From Sanguinoderma infundibulare (lineage: Eukaryota; Basidiomycota; Agaricomycetes; Polyporales; Polyporaceae): a DNA stretch of 64,000 bases. The position numbers and the translations under genes were made by a program. Of the stretch, positions 23,890 to 35,821 are shown piece after piece. The notes beneath the pieces were generated by a model, which had not been told where the DNA came from, did not search any database, and worked only from the letters and a program-made list of their open reading frames with translations. The stretch covers positions 124,001 to 188,000 of the forward strand of contig JAVLRN010000008.1 of the NCBI GenBank assembly GCA_032821775.1. Reading direction: 5' to 3'. Numbering within the stretch: the stretch's first letter is position 1; each line of letters starts with the position of its first letter.

Positions 23890-24790
23890 CTAGAAAATGG
23901 TGATGTGGTCGTCGTTGCAAAGGGTGAGCTCGTGCGTCGTCGGGTGGTCATCGTCCGCACCTTGGAGTTCTGGCACGTAGCCGCCTTGGGCCCGCAGGGC
24001 TTTGCAGGACTGCCTCGACATCGTCACATTGATTGTCCGCTTTGGCGGGCGGCGGCCTGCCTCCAGCTTCGTGATCGAGTTGAAAGATGTTCGCTGTCTT
24101 GGACAGGATCGCTGCGCGGCAGCGGTCGATGGTCGCAGGCGACAAAGGAAAGAGGCCAAACCAGTAATCACCATGCGCCGGTCGAGGGAGGACCACCGGT
24201 CCGACGCGCGAGACTTCGATGTCGGACGCGGAGGGGTGCGGCGGGCGCGGTCTAAGAGATTACCGGGACGATACGTGTGTTCGCACCCGAGGATGGCCAG
24301 GTACCACTCGGACAGCGGTCACTCGTAGTGTGTCGCGTTCGGGGGAAGGCAGAACGAGAGGGGAATTGCTGGCACCTACGTACGGATACCGTGCGGAGTG
24401 GACGTGTATTCTATGGCAGGAAGATGGGGAAGCTCAAGCTGGTGGAAGATGTCGTCATGAGAGACGGGTTTGATGCTTCCGTATGTGTTGAATACGCCGG
24501 GGAACGGGGTGAGGAAAGACTGGCCAAAGCGCGAGTGGTATTCTCGGCATTGAACACCTAGATACTGTCGCTCCCGTGTGGCAGCCATATGTTCCTTGGG
24601 GATCTCGGAGTCCAGGTAAACACTACTCCACGCGAAGATGCTCTGGTCGGGTATGCGCCGGATGAACTCCTCCTGCAGCCTTCGAAACGCACCGCCCCGT
24701 TCGCACCCGAGGATGGCCATGCTGGCACTGTCGTGTGATGTCGCGGACATGGTCGAGGCGGAAACTTGACTTGGTAGTACACGGGACGGT
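23890..24790 (-). pseudogene. HET-domain (heterokaryon incompatibility) gene relic
   Basis: The minus strand encodes AFRRLQEEFIRRIPDQSIFA near 24600-24690, the hallmark segment after the HET domain of fungal NLR-type incompatibility proteins (family pattern GEGxxAFxRLQEEIxxxxxDxSLFAW). Downstream come fragments typical of the C-terminal part of such proteins: GHPRVRT near 24300 and LFPLSPATIDRCRAAI near 24160. They sit in different frames, separated by stops. The HET domain proper and the start are missing. MAILGCERGG directly precedes AFRRLQ, although that motif normally comes later, so the gene is also rearranged. Such genes control self/non-self recognition after hyphal fusion. This copy is clearly dead. 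Confidence 0.65.
24279..24719. repeat. 21-bp exact direct repeat in the HET relic
   Basis: GTTCGCACCCGAGGATGGCC plus A occurs at 24279-24299 and again at 24699-24719, 420 bp apart, in the same orientation. It encodes the LGCER-like motif, so it marks either a duplicated piece of the gene or a recombination joint that explains the scrambled order. Confidence 0.7.
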
Positions 24791-25699
24791 TGTACAGGCT
24801 GCATCTTCCGGGGGATAGTTCTCTCGGGGTTGGGGAGGCGGCCGCAATGTCCGCTTCGTTGACCTTGCACGCGAGCGTGACCTATGGATCCCCAGTTATG
24901 AATCAGCCACCTCATTGGAGGAATAAAAAAGACGATGAACAAACACCCACCATCTAGTGCCTTTTGGGACCCGGAGACAGCTCGTGTTCGGCTCTCGGGC
25001 TTACTAGATGCGATTGCCGGAATCGCCACGTGATGACTGTCTCCCTTGAATTCTGAAGCAGACGTAGCAGAATCCTGCAGCCTGGATTTAACCGTTACAG
25101 GTCGGTAGCGTGGGTGAGAAATTGCGATGAAGTGTGTGGACGAAAGAGAGGAACCAGCTGGAACCGGCAGCTGTCAGTTAGCGCCCCATGTGACTGGATT
25201 GGGACACCGGATGCGCTGATTGGCTGGAGGACCCCGCGCCACAACGATGCGCGCGAGGACCAATGCCGCGTCCTCGCACAAGTACGCGCACACAGTGTTG
25301 GAGGGGTATGGGACGGTAAAGTACTATAGCAGCGTGCTATGCATGACATTCAGTCACTAGACTAAATACTCACCCATGACGACCAACCGCCTGAGGGTAA
25401 GAGTTTCAAGAGAAATAGAGGCACGACTGTGACCTTGGTGGACGATCACTTGGGAACCCAACCGCGAAACCGGTTATAGAAGTCATGGGAGTGGAAGGGT
25501 CATGCATATGTCTTGACTCTCTCGAGTAGCCCAGTAACGTTACCACGAGCTGTATGTCATGAAAGTACCGTTTCTGATGTAGATTAGTACTAGTACGAGG
25601 GCAAATATTAGTGTCACACCCAAAAGTACTACTTCGTTCGAAGGTCTCAAATAAAGCGTATAATAACAACACGGTGCATGCGAGTCGCGGCACTCCCAC
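24791..25699. other. Intergenic, no gene seen
   Basis: About 0.9 kb between the HET relic and the end of the minus-strand permease. Short ORFs only, none recognisable. Confidence 0.35.
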
Positions 25700-28237
25700 T
25701 CAGAACAACACCGCCGCGACCTTCTGCCCGAACGTCACCGGAGGCACCTCGGGCTCCTCCGTCTCCTCCACCGTCGGTATCCCCGTCACAAAGTCCATCT
25801 CCTCCGGGCGCCAGACCTTTGTCCGCTTTGCAACCTTCCACCCGAAGTACAGCGCGGCAAAGATGGGCAAGTTGATGTACGATGTCAAAAAGTCGGAGAC
25901 GTTGAAAGACCAGAAGACGGTGAAGCCGTTGATGAGGATGAAGATCGTGATCCAGAAGATGCCCCAATACGAGAGCCACGGCTGCAGCGACGAGTGGTAT
26001 ATGAGCTTCGTCCGGTCCAGTCCCTGGGCCTTAAGCCCGCGGTCTGCGCGCGGGACCCGCATCAGCTCTATCTGCATTCGAACGACGAGTCAAGGAACGT
26101 CGGGTACTCACAGAAGAACACATATGTGATGTTCATCGACCACCACCCAAAGAACCCGCCGACCGCCGTCAAACTGACAAGCCAGTTAAACGCCGTCGCC
26201 GCACCCGAGCTCACGTTCATGAACGCCAGCAGCGAGAAGCAGCTCGACGCGAGCACCGCCATGAGCGGCAGCCCGTTCTTCGTACAGTACGCGAAAAGTT
26301 TCGGCGCCTGCCCGCGCAGCGCGAGTCCGTACAGCACGCGCGAGGAGCAGTACAAGAACGAGTTGCCCGCGGAGAATGCAGAGGTGAAGACGCCCGCATT
26401 GATGATGTGCGGGAGGACCTTGATCCCCGCGCGCGTCATGGCGATCACGTAGGGCGACTCGGCAGCGTTGCCGGTGTCGGAGAGGAGGTTCGGGTCGTTG
26501 AAGGGGACGAGCATGCCGGTGATGAGCACGCCGAGGAGCTGTGTGGCGGTTAGGTTGGTTGAAGGGGAAAGCGGAGGACGAACGTTCTGCGGGTACTCAC
26601 GTAGAAAACGACGATCCGCCAGAACACGCGGCGTACGGCCTTGGCGACGTTCCGGCGCGGGCTCGCGGTCTCGGATGCGGCGCTGTGAGCGTTAAGGCAT
26701 GTCAGCGTCGTCTATCAGACACTTGGGAAGAAATAAGACAGACGTACACGGCGACGAGCTCCATGCCCTGGAACGAGAACGCAGCCTGCACGATCGTGGA
26801 CAGAATCCCGAGGAACTGGTCGAGGTGCGGCTTGTTCGGCGTGAGGCCAGGACCGTTGAACGGACCAGGGTTCTTCCAGTACTGTAGTCGACATTAGTCA
26901 TGGATATCTCCATCAGCGTCAGCGTCGAGGAATGGGAGCCCAGGTAGGACGAGCCACGGGCACAAAATATGGAGATCTAATCTCCGCGTTCTCATTCCCA
27001 CCACCGATGAGAGGTGCGGGCTACGAGCGCGGTGTTGTGCAACGCGCTCGCGGCGCTTCAAGCAAGAGAAGTAAACGGGGAAGAGGAAGAGAGAGACGAC
27101 GTACACGGAAGCCGAGACGATCGTGGTCGGGGCCTCCTCCGAGGTCGATAACGAGGCCAGTAATGATAAGGACTGTGATCAAAAGGACTAGATAGCCACA
27201 GAACGGCGGCGATAAGATAGAAGTCAGTATGATTGCATGCTGGAGGGCCCATGCCCGATACGCTCAAGCCTATGGGCTTGGCGTCCGGTCTCCGTCCCGC
27301 AGTCCAACGCGGGGCATCGGGCGTGAAGGGATGCAACGGATAGAGGACATACGTTTGATAATCGAGAAGACGAACTCTGACTCGCCAAACCACCGGACGC
27401 CGAAAATGTTGATCGCACACGCACAGATGCAAATCGCTGCTGTGTACGCTGCTTGGTGATGTGTCTGCGGGCGAAAAATTTGTTCGTTCCATTCATCCAC
27501 GTGCGAAAGAAATACCAACGTCAGGGAAAGTCGGTACATGTGATAGCGAATACGCACGTTAGAATCCCAGAACGTGAGGAGGAGGCCGGCCGCGGTGATC
27601 TCGACGGGGACAGAGATCGCGTTCGTGTAAAAGTAGTTCCATCTGCCAGCGCACGCATCAAGTTAGAGAGACGCATGCGACTGCACCAACCGAGAGACAG
27701 GACTCGGAACAAGAACTCACCCGACAGCGAAGCCGAACGCGGGGTCAACCCACCGCGCGGCGAAGTGCGGAAAGGTGCCCGAGATGGGTGCGTGCGATGT
27801 CATTTCTCCGACAGCGCATAACGACGCGTACGCGGTAGTGCCGACGAAGGCGTACGCAATGAGCGCACCCAGTGGACCCGCGGCCTTCAGGGTGTGACCA
27901 GAACCGAGGAAAAGACCGGTTCCGAGCGTACCGGCAATCTATCGGATTCGAGGGTCAGCACACGACATGGCAACGGAGCAAAACCGGCGATGGTGAGAGC
28001 GGACGAATCCGAGCAGTGGCGCGAGTAAGATGCTAGGAATGGAGGTAGGACGGGGTGAACGTTAAACGGAACACTCACTGCGATCATTTGGACATGGCGC
28101 TGTTTCAGCTTGCGCTGGACGCGGTCAAGGTCTGCGGCGTCGAAGTGGTAGCGGCTATCTGTTTGTTGGACGACATAGTCGTGCACTTCACCCTTTTCGA
28201 GGGAGCTTGTGTGGTCCTTCACCCCGTGGTCTAACAT
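25700..28237 (-). CDS. Amino-acid permease, APC superfamily (left copy)
   Basis: Nine exons: 28079-28237, 27721-27938, 27558-27642, 27353-27464, 27105-27187, 26748-26881, 26601-26682, 26112-26538, 25700-26043; 547 residues. It is a fungal YAT/GAP-type proton-coupled amino-acid transporter of the plasma membrane. TM1 carries IAGTLGTGLFLGSG at 54-67, the substrate-binding backbone motif of the family. Further along are IELVAVAASETASPRRN, LLGVLITGMLVPFNDPNL and NAGVFTSAFSAGN. The N-terminus is acidic and cytosolic, the C-terminus ends TVEETEEPEVPPVTFGQK. Every exon has exactly the same length as in the plus-strand copy at 30636-33211; only intron lengths differ. Start at 28237 (MLDHGVKDHTSSLEKG) matches the other copy residue for residue in position. 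Confidence 0.93.
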
Positions 28238-30635
28238 GGCGGACACGTTGGCGACAAGAGGGCGGGCGTTGTGGCGCAAGGACCGCGAACGAAAGGGGAG
28301 AGGGGACGGGAGGCCCGATGGAGACAGGACCGGTGCGCAGTGACACGAAGGCGGGGAAGAAGACGTCCTGGGAGGGGGCCTTCGGAAGAAGCTCAGTTTT
28401 GATGACGCTGCCCCGACAAGCTGCCTGCGGATAGAGCAAGATCGAGCCACCCGATTTCACCAGGAACCGTGCATGTGGGGACCGAGGGAGAGCGAGCGGG
28501 AGCACGATAAGCAGACCGTATCCTCACAGACCGCCCGCCCACCGATAAGCCTGGCGTCGTTGATGCGAGCCTCGCCAAGAGGTGTATAGATACAACCGAA
28601 GGACGGGCGGACAGCGCGTGACATCTTCTGTCTCTCAAAGAGCGAGACATTCGACAATCACGTTCGCAAGGAACGCTCGCTTTCGCCCAGAGAAGAATGA
28701 ACGCGCAGGAACTCGTTGTGAACCGCGGGGAGCCAATGCTCCATATGCATCATGTTCGGGCGAAGCCTGGGTTTCCCGAGGATAAGGTCTCCGAGAAGAG
28801 AAGCCCACGTGGTCTTGATTGTCTCGGGGAAGGGCTCGAAGTTTTCAAGAACATATTGATGGAAGACCACAGAGGACGAATTGCATTCGTAGAGCAATAC
28901 GAGAACATCCACTCGCGCAGAACTTGGGTTTGTCGAACCATGTGACCGCCATCGTCCAGAGGGGGGTGAGTGTCAAGAGATCCAGTGGTTGCTCACAGCC
29001 AGAAACTGCCTGCTGCCGTTCGCCAAACATAGAATGCGCCTGTTCAAGGGGGCGTTGATGGGACGTTCAGGTACGTCCATGCCCTACCATTAGTGCGACA
29101 AGTGGGGGACGCTGGGAACTCCACCTGTCGAAGGAGTTCCACCTTGGGCGCGACTCTAATATGGTTTGAGGGGCGGGAGCAATTGCCAATGATATTGCAG
29201 GGATATACCCATCTACATCATCGGGCGTCACAGCAAAAGGGAAACCCGGCCTTCAAAGCGAGGAGGAACATCAGATAGGCGACGATGTAAAAGCGTATGG
29301 TACGCCCAGCAAGTGCAGTCGGCGTACCTTCCCAGGAGTATGTTCCCACCGGGTGCCACAAGTGCACGGTCTCACACGATGTCGACCACATGAACTGAGG
29401 GCGATGTTTGCCGCAGCTGCTAGTGTCATGTATCAAAATGAGCGCCTCACGAAGCCATTATCTTCTGTCGCATGCGAAACAGAGTGGCGGCAAAGGATAG
29501 AGACGAACCGGAGATTTGTACTTCCAGCCCGTCAAATTGGAGGATCTGGTGTGAATCTAGACCCAGATAGTGTCGGCTAGTGTGGACGCGATAGGCAGGT
29601 GACACAGGCAACGACAGCTGATATACACTTGTACCTCACAAGCTTTAGTAGACCTGAGCTGCATGAAAGCTTCCTCGCCACGGATAGTGGGACGGATGTC
29701 GATGAGTACGCAGTTTCTGCCGGCAGCTTATCCGAGATCGCAGTAATGGAATTGGTTGGCAAGCTCCAGCTGGATTGACGCCCTTACGAGATAAGAACGT
29801 TGAGAAGAATGTTAAGAGCCTAAGCAGAGTGGATGGTGAAAAATCGCAGACCGAGTCCGGTTCTCCGTGGCGAAGAGAGAGTAACAGGGAAAGAGGGGCG
29901 ACAGACCCGAGGCCTGACTCACCTGCATTTTCTTTACGCTACCCGGACTCCGCCGAATCCTGGCGCTTTCACCGACCAATCACTGGCGCTTGATGGACAG
30001 CCACGGCTTAACAATTTCTACCCATCCTCAGGCAATGCATACCGAAGTCAAACGTGTGGAATCGTCGACTGTGAGTACTTAGTTTACCCATGGAGCTAGC
30101 ACTTACGATATACTCCTCAGGCAAGCAGTGCTGTTTCACTGTCGACATGGAGGAGTGCAATCGCGCTCGCCGTCAAACTCGGACGCTACCATGTTCCGTG
30201 GCAGGCTTACAGCTGATGGAATACGAGCATCAGTACTCCCGTATGCAGGCACCTCGGGCTAGTTGTTCTCACGCGGAATCCTCGTCGTAGTCCCCAGAGA
30301 CAGACTGTGGCCTCGTGTTCAGCTCTCCAGCAGATTTGACCGTGGCGCGGGAGGGCAGGTCTGTCTTCCATGCCCTCATCAGTTGAATTTTTATGCGTTT
30401 CGATGCTATGCTGACAGCGTGTTCATGCCACACAGAGCACATCACATTTCGGAGGCGAGGAAGCGCCCCAACAGGACCCGGAAAGTCGCCGCTCCGAGAT
30501 GGACGCCAAACGCTCAACTTATATGGCGTATAGGCTCAGAGCATGTGAACGCGACGTTCAAGGGCCTCCCTTCCTCCCCTACCACTCCCTTTTCTCCCCC
30601 TTCGACGTCCCCCCTCTTGTTACAGACGTCCTACC
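28238..30635. other. 2.4-kb spacer between head-to-head permeases
   Basis: This region must hold both promoters. TTATATGG at about 30518-30525 fits the right-hand permease (about 115 nt before its ATG). Minus-strand ORFs at 28658-28912 (with MDVLVLLYECNSSSVVFHQY) and 29218-29436 (with a membrane-like segment IRFYIVAYLMFLLAL) look like pieces of a decayed gene, but I do not recognise the family and cannot join them. Nothing else was found. Confidence 0.35.
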
Positions 30636-33211
30636 ATGTCCGACCACGGAGAGAAGGATCACGCGAGCTCGCTGGAGAAGGGTGCAGTCCAGGATTATGT
30701 CGTCCAACAGACAGCCAGCCGCTACCACTTCGACGCCATCGACCTCGACCGCGTCCAGCGGAAGCTCAAGCAACGTCATATCCAGATGATCGCGGTGAGT
30801 ACTCCGTGCAACGTTCAACGCTCATCCCGTCCTATTCCCCCTTCTTCATCTCCCGTACTATCTTCCTCATACACTGCAGTGCACGTCCACTGTAGAAGAG
30901 ACGAATGATATCTCTCGCGCTCGGGGGACTGCCCGTCCTCCGAGATGTCTTGTGCCCGAGAAGGCCCTCCCGATTACATCGTGATCGCGAAGAACAACGT
31001 GGTTTCGCAGAATATGGCATTGTGTGGGAACAGTGGCATTGCGCTGACCGATATCTCAAATGTTCTCGCTGTGTTCATTTTTTCCCCTTCCAAGTTAAAT
31101 GTACTCACCCTCTTTAGATCGCCGGCACGCTCGGTACAGGTCTCTTCTTGGGCTCCGGTCACACCCTAAAGGCCGCCGGCCCTCTCGGTGCACTCATCGC
31201 GTACGCCTTCGTCGGCACGACTGCCTATGCAACATTGTGCGCCGTGGGAGAGATGACCTCGCTCGCTCCTATTTCTGGCACCTTCCCGCACTTCGCGGCG
31301 CGGTGGGTGGATCCTGCCTTCGGTTTTGCGCTGGGGTGAGTCTCCTTCTTTCCTTCGATTTGGTCAGCTGAGTTGCATGCGTCCTCCTGACCTCCCGCTG
31401 GTAGATGGAACTACTTCTATTCGAACGCGATCGCCGTTCCCGTAGAAATCACCGCAGCCGGCCTCCTGATCACGTTCTGGGACTCTAATGTGCGTATTCG
31501 TTTGTCGCCTTCCGACCAGAAGATCAACTCATTCTCCCCCACGAACGAATCTATGTGGTCCAACAGACAAAACACCAAGCAGGGTACATGGCGGCGATCA
31601 TGGTCTTCACCTGCGCAATCAACATCTTTGGTGTTCGCTGGTTCGGCGAGTCTGAATTTATCTTCTCCATCGTCAAACGTACGTCCTTGAGCGTATCTGG
31701 TGTTTGCGCGCACTATGCTGACTTCCGTTCTGTGTCCGCCGGTTCGATCCAATTTTATAGTACTGCTTATCACAATTCTCATTATCACCGGGTTGATCAT
31801 CGACCTCGGAGGAGGACCGAACCACGAACGCATCGGTTTCCGCGTACGTCACCTTTCCGTCTTCTCGTCCCTTTGAGTTCAGGCCCCGCGAGCGCGCCGC
31901 ACGCAACCCATCCCTCGCCGCCATGGCAAGCGAAAGTGGCGATGTCGATGCGGGGCTCGCGTCACGAGTTGTTTGCTCGTGGCCCGTCTCGCTGAATCTC
32001 TGTTGCTGACGCTGACGCCCACAATCAAATACAGTACTGGAAAAGCCCGGGGCCGCTCAACGGCCCGGGGCTCACGCCGAACAATCCGCATCTCGACAAG
32101 TTCCTCGGTATTCTGTCGACGATGGTCCAGGCGGGGTTTTCGTACCAGGGTATCGAGCTTGTGGCCGTGTACGTTTTATCGCCTCGTTATTCAAGTTTCG
32201 ACCAAATCATCCTGACATCTATTCGCTCTCCAGCGCGGCGTCCGAAACTGCGAGCCCGCGCCGCAACGTTGCCAAGGCCGTCCGCCGTGTGTTCTGGCGC
32301 ATTCTGATATTCTACGTCAGTGCGCCACCAACCTCATTCCCCCCGCAAGCTGACCATCTCCGGGCGCCCTTTAGCTTCTTGGCGTGCTCATCACCGGCAT
32401 GCTCGTCCCCTTCAACGACCCGAACCTCCTCTCCAACACTGGCAACGCCGCCGAGTCGCCCTACGTGATCGCCATGACCCGCGCCGGGATCAAGGTCCTC
32501 CCGCACATCATCAACGCCGGCGTCTTCACCTCCGCGTTCTCGGCCGCGAACTCTTGGCTGTACTGCTCGTCACGCATCCTGTACGGGCTCGCGCTGCGGG
32601 GTCAGGCGCCACGGTTCTTCGCGCGATGCACGAAGCGCGGACTGCCGCTCACGGCGGTGCTCGCGTCGAGTTGCTTCGCGCTGCTGGCGTTCATGAACGT
32701 GAGCTCTGGGGCGGAGACGGTGTTTAATTGGCTGCAGAGCCTGACGACGGTTGGAGGGTTCTTGGGGTGGTGGGCGATGAACATTACGTATGTGTTCTTC
32801 TGTGAGTGCCCGCAGTCTCTCTTATCGTCCACCCGTGGAGAGGGCTGACTCAGATGCGGGTTGCCAGACCGCGGGCTGAAGGCGCAAGGGATGGACCGGA
32901 CGAAGCTCGTGTACCACTCGTCGCTGCAGCCGTGGCTGTCGTATTGGGGCATTTTCTGGATCAGCATCTTCATCCTCGTCAACGGCTTCACCGTCTTCTG
33001 GTCCTTCAACGCGTCCGGCTTCCTGACATCGTACATCAACTTGCCCCTCTTCGCGGCGTTGTATTTTGGATGGAAGATCGTGAAGCGGACGAAGACCTGG
33101 AAGCCGCACGAGATGGACTTTGTGACGGGGATCCCGACGGTGGAGGAGACGGAGGAGCCCGAGGTGCCGCCGGTGACGTTTGGACAGAAGATCGCAGCAA
33201 TCTTGTTTTGA
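30636..33211 (+). CDS. Amino-acid permease, APC superfamily (right copy)
   Basis: Nine exons: 30636-30794, 31118-31335, 31405-31489, 31567-31678, 31761-31843, 32035-32168, 32234-32315, 32375-32801, 32868-33211; phases close to 547 residues. It has the same architecture as the left copy: acidic N-terminus (MSDHGEKDHASSLEKGA), GTGLFLGSG in TM1, the GIELVAVAASETASPRRN loop, and C-terminal VPPVTFGQKIAAILF. It imports amino acids by proton symport at the plasma membrane; specificity cannot be read. Intron 1 is 323 nt against 140 nt in the left copy, long for this genome. Both copies look functional; differences are mostly conservative substitutions, so both appear to be under selection. Confidence 0.94.
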
Positions 33212-33869
33212 GTAAGAGCGGCTGGAGAGTGGATATACTGTCAGTGGACATACCTAGCAGACGTGCTAGCTGACGCGAAGGGTTTCGGGTGCCGTATATT
33301 TGTGCTGGATTTTGTGTACGTTATAACGATTTTACGAATGCTTGTCTCATTTCTCTAACCGCAACATGTCGGTGATCACTTGTTGGACCAATAGCACCCA
33401 AAAACAGCTTTCAGGTGTTATCTAGAGGTACCTTGTCCCATCCACAGGATTGTCATGAAACGACGGTCTCGACCACCTACATAAGGTTCGAAGAGGCGTT
33501 CGGGAGCGCCGGACCGTTGAATGACGCCTTGTGCGCAACCCTCTCTTTCTCTTTTCCTTTCATCCCGTGGTTTAATCGCACTGCCACGGACCGGTATCCC
33601 GGGTCCCGATTAAACTGCGCGATCCTGTAGATCTCACCTTGCCCCAGCTCGCGATTTCGAGCACGCTCTCGATCGGAACTAGCCGTCTGCGCAAGCGACC
33701 CGACATCTTCCAGCGAACACGAAATGGACAAGGAACCCAATTCGAATACACTCTTGCAATAGCATATACACAGCTTGAAGACAGCGATTCACACACAGTC
33801 CTAACGGTCGTCAGCGAATGAGGTCGATTGCAGTGGCACGCGGGAAAGAACTCACTATGGGATAAGAGT
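33212..33869. other. Intergenic; 3' flank of P1 duplicated at 39545-39710
   Basis: The segment about 33715-33869 (with AGCATATACACAGC, GACAGCGATTCACACACA and AAGAACTCACTAT) is repeated at about 39545-39700 behind P2. The P1/P2 duplication therefore includes their 3' flanks. No gene is seen in the rest. Confidence 0.55.
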
Positions 33870-34654
33870 CTAATAACACAACGGTCGCCTATCCGCGCAA
33901 ACCTCGAATGTTTCCGCGAAGTCGACGATTCGTTCATTATGCCGCCGCAACCAGCATGCAAAGTCCGCGAATGTATTCGGCGGACTCTCGTGGCTTGTGT
34001 CCGGCTGGGTACTGGCAGACTCGAGGAGCGCAACACGGACCCGTTCAGTGAACGACTCCTCCGGTGCAGTCGAAGGCGAGAGTAGCGGGATGCGCCTCGC
34101 CGCGGTTTCGTCATTTCCGGGAAAAGGTATCGGCGACTCGGAGGATCGGGACTTGGACGCGACGATGGCGTCTTGTTCTTCAGAAGGTGAGGTGGGTAAG
34201 ATTTGGATCATGTGTGGTGGCAGACGTTCATACTCGCCACTTACCTTTTTTTCGACCGCCCTTTCGCTTCGGCAAATTCACACCGCTGACCTGCAACTTC
34301 GCGCGGGTGTTTGCAAAGTACTGCACATGCCGCGGCGTGTAATGATCGCAGCCCGGAACGCGCCTGACTTGCTTTGCGAGTTCCTTCTGCGCCGGCCCGT
34401 CTGGTCACTCGGTGACGCTGCGGAAGTACCCTGCAATCATGATACGTCGCGCAGTGAGCTGCGAATTGTCGTGCATCGCCCAGGAGGGACTTACCATTGA
34501 GAATGTCGTACGCCACTGGCTGCAGGCGTCTGACTATTCTCCTTGGGGCCTGCCAGTGGGAATTGTTGGAATTGTTGAGCGATGAACGGTGGCCGGTTGT
34601 TGTGTCGTCCGATTGCGAGATGGTAGTGAGCCAGTGGAGGTATGCGCCTTCCAT
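33870..34654 (-). pseudogene. P-family gene with one homeodomain-like module (P1, nonsense)
   Basis: Exon 1 (34495-34654) encodes MEGAYLHWLTTISQ to RLQPVAYDILNG and ends in phase 1 like P2. Exon 2 (from 34430) begins YFRSVTE and then has TGA at 34405-34407 where P2 has TGG (W of HWPDST). Beyond it the module continues in frame as QKELAKQVRRVPGCDHYTPR, then YFANTRAKLQ, with one codon deleted before YFANTR. The last exon (about 33870-34190) keeps the family C-terminus, ESFTERVRVALLESA and NTFADFACWLRRHNE. The middle exon present in P2 is absent. This is a recently disabled duplicate of P2. Confidence 0.7.
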
Positions 34655-35733
34655 TTATGCTGGACCGCTGGTCTCCTGAGGTCATAAGGACGGTCGGATG
34701 GGAAGAGCAGAACAATCAAACCGTGGAATCAAAGACGATAAACACGTCGCAATAATGGCCGGATTTGGAAAGATGACGTCATAGTGCAACCAACATCCGG
34801 CGTCTACAATTCACCTGAACCTCGTTCGGTTCAATCTCATCCGTTCTCCGTTCTCCTACGCTTATCCTTCCCTGGTAAACCTCTGGCTGGAACAGTGGTG
34901 AGTGTATATACATTGCATCACCAAGCTCTCTCGAGGCACGCCGCTTAATTGCTATAGGGCATACCTTTCGTGGAGATGCAATCGAAGTACTTATGTATTC
35001 CGAGTACATCAGTACTTCGATAGCATCTCACCAGAAGACTCCCCCAACGGTTGAGCGAGTCTTCATCTTCCCTAGGTTCGACATATCCCGGACTCCTACA
35101 TAGCGGGGGGACCAGCTCAATTCACACTACGGGAAGCGTCTGAATCCGTCCGTTGGTCATGTAGTCTAGGTGCCACCTTCCTGGCTGTGCAGATGTGGCT
35201 TCCAAGTATGGCGAAGCGCGATATGGTTGCCGGACTTCGCCGCTTCCTGGTAACCGTCAACGTCTGTGGCGTACCCACCGAGAACACTGCTTTGTGGCGA
35301 GCACGAACTTACTTACGGCAGGCTTTGTCACAAGACTATGCCGCTGAGTAACGAGGACTTCTCATGGCGCTGTATTCGGAGCTGGATGTGTTGAGGCGTG
35401 GACGCGTCACTGTCCCTGGCATTGTTACGGCCGTCGCGGAATGTATGTTCTGCTCTCTAAGGTAGGCTCCCACGTGCTCTCTGAAAGTCATCATGTCTAA
35501 TATGATAGCACAGTGTCATGCGACACCTGGCAAGGGCGCGAGATCGGGTATAGGACTGTTACCGTCGGTTACCGTGGCAGGGTTTTATAGTTCGTATCAC
35601 CGTAAAACTGACACGGCATTGCACAGATTGCGGCAGTGGGTAACCCCAGAAATTGCGTTTCTAGGCCTTGATACACGACACGGAACAGCTTTCCACAGGA
35701 GTCTTATCTCCGGTCGAAGCATGCTAGTGAGCC
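34655..35733. other. Divergent intergenic between P1 and 7-TM copy B
   Basis: About 1.1 kb with no gene. A 10-bp inverted repeat, GAAGTACTTA and AGTACTTCGA, lies around 34984-35020 in an AT-richer patch. Confidence 0.35.
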
Positions 35734-35740
35734 TTATATA
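35734..35740 (+). promoter_or_regulatory. TATA box of 7-TM copy B
   Basis: GCCTTATATACTC places TTATATA about 85 nt before the ATG at 35822, the same spacing as in copy A. Confidence 0.55.
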
Positions 35741-35821
35741 CTCAGTCGTCCCCGGCACACCCTGCCTTTGTCCCCGTCTCAGACTTGCACACCGGCATTT
35801 TCTCCTAGCCCTCGACTCAAA

